Source of the DNA: Eubacteriales Family XIII. Incertae Sedis bacterium
GTDB taxonomy: Bacteria; Bacillota; Clostridia; Peptostreptococcales; Anaerovoracaceae
NCBI GenBank assembly: GCA_031263875.1
Contig: JAISEX010000148.1
Coordinates: 1 to 7,559 of the forward strand
DNA: 7,559 bases
Direction of reading: 5' to 3'
In this document: positions 1-5,479 of the stretch, piece after piece
Layout: each line of letters starts with the position of its first letter
How positions within the stretch are numbered: the stretch's first letter is position 1
The notes under the pieces: model-generated
Told to the model about the DNA's origin: nothing
Seen by the model: the letters and a program-made list of their open reading frames with translations, nothing else
Databases searched by the model: none
Made by a program: the position numbers and the translations under genes

Positions 1-982
1 AAATCAAAGTGTAGGAATACACATAAATCACCAGCCTGTTGGCATCCAGCGCATAGAGACTGGGCAGCATATTCTCCGTATAAGAAAATTCATGCTGGTA
101 ATCCTCCTCGATTATCGGCACGTTATAGATATTATCCAATTGAAGCAGGGTCTGACGCTTCTTCAGCGACATGGTGATCCCCGTGGGGTTGTGGAAATCC
201 GGCTGGGTATAGATGAACTTCGGCTTATATTTTATAATTGCATCCTCCAGCATATCCATCCGCATACCGTCTTCCTCCATGGGTACCGTCGCAATATGGA
301 TGCCGCGATTATAAAAAATACTGGCGTTATCCGGAACGATCGGCTCTTCCGCTATAATCCAATCGCCCTCGCGCAGGTAGAGAGTGATCAAATAACTGAT
401 GGCCTGATTGCTCTCGCCCATGATCTGTACATTTTTCGGCGTCGCATCGATGTTCTGACGGGTCAGCAGGCGGCAGATATTTTCCTTCAGGTGCTCGGTT
501 TCCCGGCCAAACCCGGCCATATAATCTTTTTCGCTGTTATTAAAGATTTTTCCCGCGATATGCTCCATTTGCAAAACCGGGCTCAGGCTTCTATCCATAA
601 TCATACCGCCAAAAGAAATCGCGTCCTTCGTCCCGGAGTTCCCGTAAATATCATTGAACCGTTTCTCTTCCCGCCGAAATTCGTAGCGGAAGGCTTTTCC
701 CAGAGGAAAGAATCTTTTACCGAAGTCGGTGATCTCCTTGGGGATATCAACAAAATATCCCTTCGGCTTTTGCCGGGATACCGTCACGAGCCCCTCTGTA
801 ATCAAAACATTGTATGCTTTGACCACCGTGTTTCGATGGACGTCCAACACTTCCGCCATGCGGCGCTCCGCGGGGAGCTTGAATCCCGGCGGCAACTCCT
901 GGGCCAAAATCTTATCTTTAATTTTAATGGCAATCTGCTGATACACCGGCACATAACTGCCTCGATCTATCGTTAGTTCCAT
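1..982 (-). CDS. MocR/GabR-type transcriptional regulator, 3' part outside the window
   Basis: The reverse complement from ATG 982 is open for 327 codons to the left edge, so the protein is cut by the window; MocR proteins are usually about 450-500 residues. Residues about 9-78 form a GntR-type winged helix: YQQIA, then LPPGFKLPAERRMAE, then the recognition-helix stretch VHRNTVVKAYNVL. The rest resembles a fold-type I aminotransferase, with HNPTG at residues 264-268 and IIEEDYQHEF around Y295. Such proteins usually bind PLP and regulate nearby transport or metabolic genes. Counting the same 31-residue step that separates Tyr281 from the PLP lysine Lys312 in GabR gives Leu326 here (local sequence VIYVYSYTLI), so the PLP lysine seems absent. 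The GabR Asp279 position is Glu293. An AGGA at 992-995 lies 9 nt before the ATG. The gene follows the MFS gene by 120 bp on the same strand and is its likely regulator (inference). Confidence 0.9.
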   Translation of the reverse strand, partial: MELTIDRGSYVPVYQQIAIKIKDKILAQELPPGFKLPAERRMAEVLDVHRNTVVKAYNVLITEGLVTVSRQKPKGYFVDIPKEITDFGKRFFPLGKAFRYEFRREEKRFNDIYGNSGTKDAISFGGMIMDRSLSPVLQMEHIAGKIFNNSEKDYMAGFGRETEHLKENICRLLTRQNIDATPKNVQIMGESNQAISYLITLYLREGDWIIAEEPIVPDNASIFYNRGIHIATVPMEEDGMRMDMLEDAIIKYKPKFIYTQPDFHNPTGITMSLKKRQTLLQLDNIYNVPIIEEDYQHEFSYTENMLPSLYALDANRLVIYVYSYTLI

Positions 983-991
983 GATAATTCA

Positions 992-995
992 TCCT
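992..995 (-). promoter_or_regulatory. Ribosome binding site of the MocR-type regulator
   Basis: AGGA on the minus strand, 9 nt before the ATG at 982. It supports this start, which also places the GntR domain at the normal distance from the N terminus. Confidence 0.6.
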
Positions 996-1019
996 GTAAC
1001 ATTTCCGGGTTCCCCGGGG

Positions 1020-1059
1020 AAAGGCTCTCACGCAAGATCAAGCGCGGGAGAAAGCCTTT
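1020..1059. repeat. Inverted repeat between MFS gene and MocR gene
   Basis: AAAGGCT (1020-1026) and AGCCTTT (1053-1059) can form a stem with partial extension inward. On the minus strand it lies after the MFS stop and before the regulator's ribosome binding site. No clear T-run follows, so it is not a convincing terminator. It could be an attenuator, an operator or chance. Confidence 0.3.
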
Positions 1060-1102
1060 TCACAGGGTTCGCTTATATTATTATCCCGGCAACTAATAGA
1101 TA

Positions 1103-2392
1103 TTATACCTCGGAACAGAGCTCGTTCTCCACGGCGTCCTCTTTACTTTTCTTGAGTTTCTTCACATACCGGTCCCATACGATCAGCATAACGATGCCGA
1201 TGACCATGATGACGGTAATGGCGATAAACATATAACGGTACCCGCCCTCTCCGAAGGCATCCAGGAGTTTGCCCGAACAGAACGGGACAACTACTTCCGG
1301 AAGATAGCCGATGGTGCAGACCAGGCCGATGGCGGTCCCCGCAACGCGGATCGGAATGCCTCCTTCTTCCATCATGGAGAATACGAGGCTGTAACCGCCG
1401 TACATGCCGACATAGATCAGAATGCACAATACGATAAAGAGTACGGAACTCATGTTGCCCATGATGACCATCAGGAATGTGCAGATCGCCATCAGTGAAA
1501 ATGTCACATACATGACCTTGGAACGGCCAAGCTTATCGGCGCAGATCCCTCCGCCGAAAGCGGCTACCGGCCGTACATACTGAGCCGCAATGGTAACGAT
1601 CGCCCCTGCGGTAGCGGCCATGCCGAATCGCGAGGTCGCATACGGCGTGAAGTAATAGAACGCGATATTCATTACATAGGTGCAGCACAGGATCGCCGAG
1701 AGGATCCAGAGCGCCGGCATCTTGATTACTTCAACGAGCTGCGCCACGGAAAACTTTTCTTTCTCCTGAACTTTTTCGGCTTCTGCGGAAGATGTGCTGT
1801 CCTTCAGCAAGAGGAATACGAGAATACCGAGCACGACCGCGATAATGGAGTAATAGGTGATTACCCCGTTGAGGCCCGCCGTATCGCTGGCTACCTTGCT
1901 GAAATACGCGAAGATTGCGACGATACAGGCGCCGTCTATGGCATAGACGATGCCCCTGCCGCCGTCCATAAAACCGTACGCCTTGCTCTGCTCGTTTTCA
2001 TTGGCGAGTCCGCGCAGGCACTTCAGCAACGACGGCCAAAACGCAAACAACGAGGTGAATCCCCACATGGCGTAAATGGCAAGCAGAATCACATAACTCG
2101 GGCTCAGTAAATGAAGAAACCCGCCTACTCCGGTCAGGATCAGGGAGATCGACATCAGCTTCCGGGGAGATACCATATCTGCGACGACACCTCCGAATAA
2201 ATAAGAAATCATACCGAAAATTCCGAACATGGACCCAAAAGTCCCCATCTGGGTGTTCGTCAGATGGTAGGCGTCGAGATAAGAATCATAAAAATACAAT
2301 CTGAAATAAGGAAGCCCATAAATCATTGCACCTGCGATGGTGATGACCACCAGTGAAAACAGGTTCTTTTTAAGTTTTGAAGTAGTTTCCAC
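1103..2392 (-). CDS. Major facilitator superfamily transporter (12 TM)
   Basis: A 429-residue protein of normal MFS length, with about twelve hydrophobic helices in two halves separated by a charged central loop (residues about 198-216, rich in Glu and Lys). The MFS loop 2-3 motif is present at residues 67-80 (GGVVADMVSPRKLM) and its counterpart in the second half at 280-294 (GGGICADKLGRSKVM). The NEQSKAYGFMDGGRG stretch (residues 133-146) recalls organic-anion or sugar-phosphate permeases of the GlpT/UhpC type, but the substrate cannot be read from sequence. The start is GTG at 2392, with AGGAG at 2404-2400 placed 7 nt upstream. The C-terminal tail is charged and cytosolic. The stop is TAA at 1105-1103. 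It precedes the MocR-type regulator on the same strand, so it is probably the first gene of a two-gene unit controlled by that regulator (inference). Confidence 0.93.
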   Translation of the reverse strand: METTSKLKKNLFSLVVITIAGAMIYGLPYFRLYFYDSYLDAYHLTNTQMGTFGSMFGIFGMISYLFGGVVADMVSPRKLMSISLILTGVGGFLHLLSPSYVILLAIYAMWGFTSLFAFWPSLLKCLRGLANENEQSKAYGFMDGGRGIVYAIDGACIVAIFAYFSKVASDTAGLNGVITYYSIIAVVLGILVFLLLKDSTSSAEAEKVQEKEKFSVAQLVEVIKMPALWILSAILCCTYVMNIAFYYFTPYATSRFGMAATAGAIVTIAAQYVRPVAAFGGGICADKLGRSKVMYVTFSLMAICTFLMVIMGNMSSVLFIVLCILIYVGMYGGYSLVFSMMEEGGIPIRVAGTAIGLVCTIGYLPEVVVPFCSGKLLDAFGEGGYRYMFIAITVIMVIGIVMLIVWDRYVKKLKKSKEDAVENELCSEV

Positions 2393-2399
2393 TCTCTTT

Positions 2400-2404
2400 C
2401 TCCT
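2400..2404 (-). promoter_or_regulatory. Ribosome binding site of the MFS gene
   Basis: AGGAG on the minus strand within GAAAGGAGAAAG, 7 nt before the GTG codon at 2392. It decides the GTG as start. Confidence 0.75.
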
Positions 2405-2411
2405 TTCAATT

Positions 2412-2428
2412 AAATATCAAAAAATATC
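2412..2428. repeat. Direct repeat in the MFS leader
   Basis: AAATATC occurs at 2412-2418 and again at 2422-2428, a 10-bp period that would place both copies on the same face of the DNA helix. It lies between the putative -10 box and the ribosome binding site. MocR proteins such as GabR bind direct repeats, so this is a candidate operator, but the sequence is short and AT-rich. Confidence 0.3.
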
Positions 2429-2430
2429 GG

Positions 2431-2471
2431 GCAATTTTGCTCATTATATTGCATGTTATGGTGTCGATAAA
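2431..2471 (-). promoter_or_regulatory. Putative promoter of the MFS gene
   Basis: A perfect TATAAT lies on the minus strand at 2448-2443, about 50 nt before the GTG start. The -35 region is poor: TTATCG-like at about 16 bp spacing. An inverted repeat GCAAT (2431-2435) / ATTGC (2448-2452) brackets the -10 box and could be a regulator site. A weak -35 fits an activated promoter, which is known for GabR-like regulators; that link is inference. Confidence 0.45.
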
Positions 2472-2505
2472 GTACCAAAAAAAAATAAAATCGGGGTTGG
2501 CGTAG

Positions 2506-2522
2506 TCCAAAAGTTTTTTGGA
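2506..2522. repeat. Short inverted repeat near a T/A tract
   Basis: TCCAAAA (2506-2512) pairs with TTTTGGA (2516-2522) around a 3-nt loop. Read on the minus strand, a T-rich tract (2489-2477) follows after a gap of about 17 nt. That gap is too long for a classical intrinsic terminator, so a terminator role for the upstream operon is only a possibility. Confidence 0.25.
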
Positions 2523-2707
2523 TTCTATAATTTTGGGAGCGATGTCGCGTCTTTGCCGACCTCACCTTCGGCTTGCCCGAAATGACAGACTTTACCGGGG
2601 CGGCATGGACGGCCGCACATGTTCGCGCGAGGGATAAGAGGGATGCGCAGCAGCCGCGAAGCGGCCGAAGCAACGTTCGCTGCGCTCACTCCTCCGCTCG
2701 CGCTGCT

Positions 2708-2762
2708 CGCTTCGCTGTCCTGTTTTACCTTGCGGCTGAAGCCGCGTAAAACAGGCGAAGCG
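2708..2762. repeat. Large GC-rich imperfect palindrome
   Basis: Three nested arm pairs are visible: CGCTTCG (2708-2714) with CGAAGCG (2756-2762), CCTGTTTTAC (2719-2728) with GTAAAACAGG (2746-2755), and GCGGCT (2732-2737) with AGCCGC (2740-2745). CTGT and CTT bulge out of the left arm. This gives up to 23 bp of stem. No T-run flanks it, so it is more like a REP/MITE-type palindromic element than a terminator. Confidence 0.6.
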
Positions 2763-2766
2763 GAGT

Positions 2767-2802
2767 CCCGGATAGCCCGGTGGGGCCCCGCCCCACGCGC
2801 CC
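2767..2802 (-). repeat. GC hairpin repeat, copy 1
   Basis: GTGGGGC (2780-2786) and GCCCCAC (2790-2796) form a stem around CCC. It is flanked by CCCGG-AGCCCGG on one side and GCGCCC on the other. The reverse complement matches the element at 7425-7458: GGGCGC, TGGGGC, 3-nt loop, GCCCCA, CCGGGCT. Only the loop and the outer end differ. Confidence 0.6.
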
Positions 2803-2843
2803 ATATATATTTTCTCGGTACATGGAATTGCGATAAGAAAAAC

Positions 2844-3248
2844 CTATTGCCCGATGGAAAACTCCCGCGTAACGTTCTCCACGGCGCCGCCTTTGTCCGC
2901 CACTTCCCACGTTACCGTGTATGTGCCCGCGGCAAGCCCCCACGGAAGTTTGAATTCGTTCCCGACGCCGAATACGACGGTGTTGCCGCCCGCGTCCGTA
3001 ACGATCCATGTCTTCGGTACGCCGTCTTCCGTTTCCAGCGACGCGGAAACCGGATCGAGAGCTTTGTCCTCGCCCGCGGCCGTCTGAAATACTATCGCGT
3101 CCCGCGCGGCCCCGGCAGTTTCTTCCGCCGGCGAAGTATGGGTTTTGTCGTAGAGGTAATATCCCGCCACGCCGCCGATGATCGCGACAAGCAGAATGGC
3201 GATGGCGATGATTTTCGGATTTTTGATCGCTCCGATGATTGCTTTCAT
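2844..3248 (-). CDS. Small single-pass membrane protein with extracytoplasmic beta-rich domain, function unknown
   Basis: I do not recognise this protein. From ATG 3248 it has 134 residues. A Lys-containing N terminus precedes one hydrophobic segment (residues about 11-31, IIAIAILLVAIIGGVAGYYL), so the rest should lie outside the membrane. That part, about 100 residues with no cysteine, has alternating hydrophobic and polar strands and ends in GTYTVTWEVADKGG and FSIGQ, which resembles a bacterial Ig-like or PKD-type sandwich (inference). The ATG overlaps the trmB stop as TGATG, and a GAGGAA 5 nt upstream fits it better than the in-frame GTG at 3251, only 2 nt from that site. It is the last gene of the ECF-queT-trmB operon; a role in that system is not shown. 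The stop is TAG. Confidence 0.75.
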   Translation of the reverse strand: MKAIIGAIKNPKIIAIAILLVAIIGGVAGYYLYDKTHTSPAEETAGAARDAIVFQTAAGEDKALDPVSASLETEDGVPKTWIVTDAGGNTVVFGVGNEFKLPWGLAAGTYTVTWEVADKGGAVENVTREFSIGQ

Positions 3249-4144
3249 CACGCTTCCTCGTGGCTGAATGTTTTCACCGCGCGGAGAAATTTGATCTTCC
3301 GGTTCAGGTTTCGGAATTTATGTTCATATTCGGTTTCGATATTCGCCTCCGCGAATTCGGAACGGTGCAGATCGTCCGTCACCGCTGTCAACTCAAAACC
3401 TTGACACGCGTCGATTTGCCTGGCGCTGTATTCAAACAACGCGCCGTTGTCCGTTTTGAATTCGAGTGTGCCGCCGGGCGCAAGGACGTGCCGGTAACCG
3501 GTGAGGTAGACCGGCGAAGTAAGCCGGCGTTTTTCCTGACGCGCCTTCGGCCACGGATCGCTGAAGTTCAGAAAGATTCCGCTGATCTCTCCCTCTGCAA
3601 AAAATTCGCGGATATCGTAGATATATTCCGGACAGAATTTGAAATTTGCGGCGGCGTTCGCGGGAACTTTCGACACGGCGCGATACAGCACGCTGAGCTG
3701 GCCCTCAAAGCCGACGTAGAAATTATCAGGATCCGAAGCCGCTTTATCGATAAGGAAGCGTCCCTTGCCGGAACCGATCTCGACAAAAAGTTTGCGGCTG
3801 TTTACCGCCGCGCGATCTCCCGCGTTACCGCCAATCGCACTGTCAAGATTATCGCTTGACAGGCATTCGCGCCACTGTCCCGCTAGCGTATCGGGATCAC
3901 GACGTCCGCCGGTCGTGCCACTGGTTACGCTGTCAAGATTACCGCTTGACAGGCATTCGCGCTGCCGTCCCGCCTGCGCATCGGGATCGCGACGACCACC
4001 GGCCGCGCCACCGGTTACGCTGTCAAGATTATCGCTTGACAGGCATTCGCGCCACCGCCCCGCCAGCGTATCGGGATCACGCACCAGCACATACTCGTAC
4101 CGCGCTATTTTACTTTCTACATCGTGAATCTTTCTCTGCCGCAT
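3248..4144 (-). CDS. trmB: tRNA (guanine-N7-)-methyltransferase TrmB with an internal repeat expansion
   Basis: TrmB transfers a methyl group from SAM to N7 of guanine 46 in the variable loop of tRNA, in the cytosol. Family hallmarks are clear: SAM motif FVEIGSGKGRFL (residues 120-131), YVGFE (143-147), the signature NFSDPWPKARQEKRRLT (193-209), LAPGGTLEFKTDN (221-233) and the C-terminal TEYEHKF (271-277). The protein has 298 residues against the usual 210-240. The excess is three tandem 30-residue units at residues 22-51, 52-81 and 82-111, each starting RDPD and carrying REC-LSS-NLDS. The unit resembles the native segment that precedes the SAM motif in TrmB (compare DPDTLAGRWREL-like text), so removing two units gives normal length. 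The ATG at 4144 lies 4 nt after the queT stop and has no good Shine-Dalgarno sequence, so translation is probably coupled. Confidence 0.93.
   Translation of the reverse strand: MRQRKIHDVESKIARYEYVLVRDPDTLAGRWRECLSSDNLDSVTGGAAGGRRDPDAQAGRQRECLSSGNLDSVTSGTTGGRRDPDTLAGQWRECLSSDNLDSAIGGNAGDRAAVNSRKLFVEIGSGKGRFLIDKAASDPDNFYVGFEGQLSVLYRAVSKVPANAAANFKFCPEYIYDIREFFAEGEISGIFLNFSDPWPKARQEKRRLTSPVYLTGYRHVLAPGGTLEFKTDNGALFEYSARQIDACQGFELTAVTDDLHRSEFAEANIETEYEHKFRNLNRKIKFLRAVKTFSHEEA
3840..3862. repeat. Perfect palindrome in repeat copy 1
   Basis: CTGTCAAG (3840-3847) and CTTGACAG (3855-3862) are exact reverse complements around a 7-nt loop. The same arms recur at 3930-3937/3945-3952 and 4020-4027/4035-4042, with one loop base changed in the middle copy. 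Confidence 0.9.
3840..4081. repeat. 90-bp tandem repeat (2 full copies plus about 62 bp) inside trmB
   Basis: Copies start at 3840, 3930 and 4020, exactly 90 bp apart; the third loses similarity after about 4081. The conserved part includes CTGTCAAG, then CTTGACAGGCATTCGCG, and later ATCGGGATC. Differences between copies are mostly single bases. The period is a multiple of three, so trmB stays in frame. Confidence 0.95.
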
Positions 4145-4148
4145 GGCG

Positions 4149-4679
4149 TTACTGTTTCATGTTATCCCCGCCCGGCGGCGAACCGATGCCGAAAATTCCT
4201 CTATGCCGTTTCAGATACAGCATCAGCGGCATGCCGAGCGCGTAGCACGAGAGCGCCTGTCCCGCCCCGATGCTGCCCATATACATCAGCAGCGTGAGCG
4301 TCGTGTGCGGCCCGCTAAGTATCCATATCATCGCGCCTATCGCGACCGCGTTTATCAGCACGGGCGGCAGCGGAACGAGCCACATCCTTTTGCGTATCCA
4401 GTACGAGAGCAGGGCGGCGAGCAGCGTGGCAAGGCTGCCGACGACAAAATCCACCGAGAACGGCGATATCACCATGTTTGAAATGAAGCAGCCGATAAAC
4501 AGCCCCGGAATGGCGGCGGGCGTGAAGTACGGGAGCACCGTCAGCGCTTCCGATATCCGCACCTGCAGCCAACCGTAACTGATGGGCGCAGCCGCTATGG
4601 TCAGCGCCGCGTAGACGCCGCCGATCACCGCGGCCGTCAGCCAAAACCGCAGGCTTCTGTTCGTTTTTTTCTCATTCAT
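4149..4679 (-). CDS. queT: QueT family queuosine-precursor transporter, ECF S component
   Basis: QueT is the substrate-binding membrane subunit of an ECF importer, thought to bring in a queuosine precursor for tRNA wobble modification. The 176-residue protein has about five to six hydrophobic helices and the family hallmark region at residues 20-60: GGVYAALTIAAAPISYG followed by VRISEALTVLPYFTPAA and IPGL. GSIGAGQALSCYALG (residues 135-149) lies in a late helix. I chose ATG 4679 because it overlaps the ecfT stop as ATGA and has an AGGA about 10 nt upstream; an in-frame ATG at 4700 has no visible ribosome binding site. The position directly after fused ecfA and ecfT supports a dedicated importer. 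The substrate assignment rests on family similarity. Confidence 0.9.
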   Translation of the reverse strand: MNEKKTNRSLRFWLTAAVIGGVYAALTIAAAPISYGWLQVRISEALTVLPYFTPAAIPGLFIGCFISNMVISPFSVDFVVGSLATLLAALLSYWIRKRMWLVPLPPVLINAVAIGAMIWILSGPHTTLTLLMYMGSIGAGQALSCYALGMPLMLYLKRHRGIFGIGSPPGGDNMKQ

Positions 4680-5479
4680 ATCAGGAATATCCTTTCGCAT
4701 ATAACGGCGCCGAGATACAGCATCGTAACGGCCATCGCGACGGCGTCCCGGAACCGGAATTTCAGCGGGTTCAGCTTGGTGCGCCCCTCCCCGCCGCGGT
4801 AACAGCGGGCTTCCATCGCCATCGCGAGATCCTGCGCGATGCGGAACGCGCCGACAAACAGCGGCACGAACAGCGGGATCATCGCCTTGCCGCGCTTTAT
4901 CAGGCCGCCGGTTTCAAAGTCCGCGCCGCGCGCCTGCTGCGCCTTCATTATCTTATCGGTTTCGTCGAGCAGCGTCGGGATAAACCGCAGCGCTATCGTC
5001 ATCATCATCGCCAGCTCGTGCGCGGGCAGGCCGAAACGCCGGAACGGGCTGAGCAGGCTTTCGATGCCGTCCGTCAGTTTCATCGGCTTCGTCGTGAAGG
5101 TCAGCATCGAGCAGCCGATTATCAGAAAGATGATCCGGAGCGCCATATAGCACGCGTTATACAGGCCCTCCTCCGTGATTTTCAGGAACTTCCACTGCCA
5201 CAGCACGTCGCCCCTCGTCATAAAGACATTCAGCACGAAGGTGAACAGTATAATAATGAGTATCGGCTTCAGCCCCCGCATAATAAATTTCAGCGGGACT
5301 TTCGACACGCCGATGACCGCGATGATCGATGCCGCGATCAGGATGTATCCGTAGAATGAATTGATGATAAACAGCGACGCGATGTAGGCGAAGGTGATGA
5401 ATATCTTCAGCCGCGGGTCTATCTTGTGTATAATGCTGTAGCCGGGGTAATACTGGCCTATCGTGATGTCGCGTATCAT
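4676..5479 (-). CDS. ecfT: ECF transporter transmembrane subunit EcfT
   Basis: EcfT is the membrane scaffold that couples ATP hydrolysis by EcfA to the S component. The 267-residue protein begins with the family N-terminal pattern GQYYPGYSIIHKIDPRLK (residues 8-25), followed by several hydrophobic helices. The two coupling-helix signatures are visible: QQARGADF (residues 181-188) and AMEARCYRGG (221-230), where the Ala-Arg pairs contact the ATPases in the family. The ATG at 5479 overlaps the stop of the ATPase gene as ATGA, and GGAGG at 5490-5486 sits 6 nt before it. The stop overlaps the queT ATG in the same way. Confidence 0.95.
   Translation of the reverse strand: MIRDITIGQYYPGYSIIHKIDPRLKIFITFAYIASLFIINSFYGYILIAASIIAVIGVSKVPLKFIMRGLKPILIIILFTFVLNVFMTRGDVLWQWKFLKITEEGLYNACYMALRIIFLIIGCSMLTFTTKPMKLTDGIESLLSPFRRFGLPAHELAMMMTIALRFIPTLLDETDKIMKAQQARGADFETGGLIKRGKAMIPLFVPLFVGAFRIAQDLAMAMEARCYRGGEGRTKLNPLKFRFRDAVAMAVTMLYLGAVICERIFLI

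Larger units (their letters stand above)
2523..2843. other. Gene-free interval with repeat-like, GC-rich sequence
   Basis: No plausible gene was found here. The plus-strand open frame that starts in this interval is a shadow of low-complexity GC-rich sequence and runs antisense through two real genes. The interval holds a stretch about 2555-2590 whose minus-strand reading starts TGTCATTTCGGGCAAGCCG, similar in style to dispersed intergenic repeats of gut Firmicutes. After it come many GCGAAGCG/CGCTTCGC motifs, a large hairpin (2708-2762) and a GC hairpin repeat (2767-2802). The whole looks like an accretion of non-coding repeats between two transcription units. Confidence 0.55.

Noticed and set aside
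92..976. Long plus-strand open frame of 294 codons
   Set aside because: It is antisense to the MocR-type regulator, whose GntR and aminotransferase motifs are clear. The plus-strand translation shows no domain.
1020..1059. Intrinsic terminator after the MFS gene
   Set aside because: The stem is not followed by a T-run on the minus strand, and the regulator gene follows closely.
2780..2796. Intrinsic terminator of the ECF-trmB operon
   Set aside because: The GC hairpin has no downstream T-run, and its inverted copy lies upstream of the operon, so a repeat element fits better.
2619..3404. Plus-strand open frame of 261 codons
   Set aside because: It runs through the GC hairpins and antisense to the membrane protein and trmB; the product is Arg-rich low complexity.
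3840..4081. CRISPR array
   Set aside because: The whole 90-bp unit is repeated, not a short repeat with unique spacers, and it lies in frame inside trmB.
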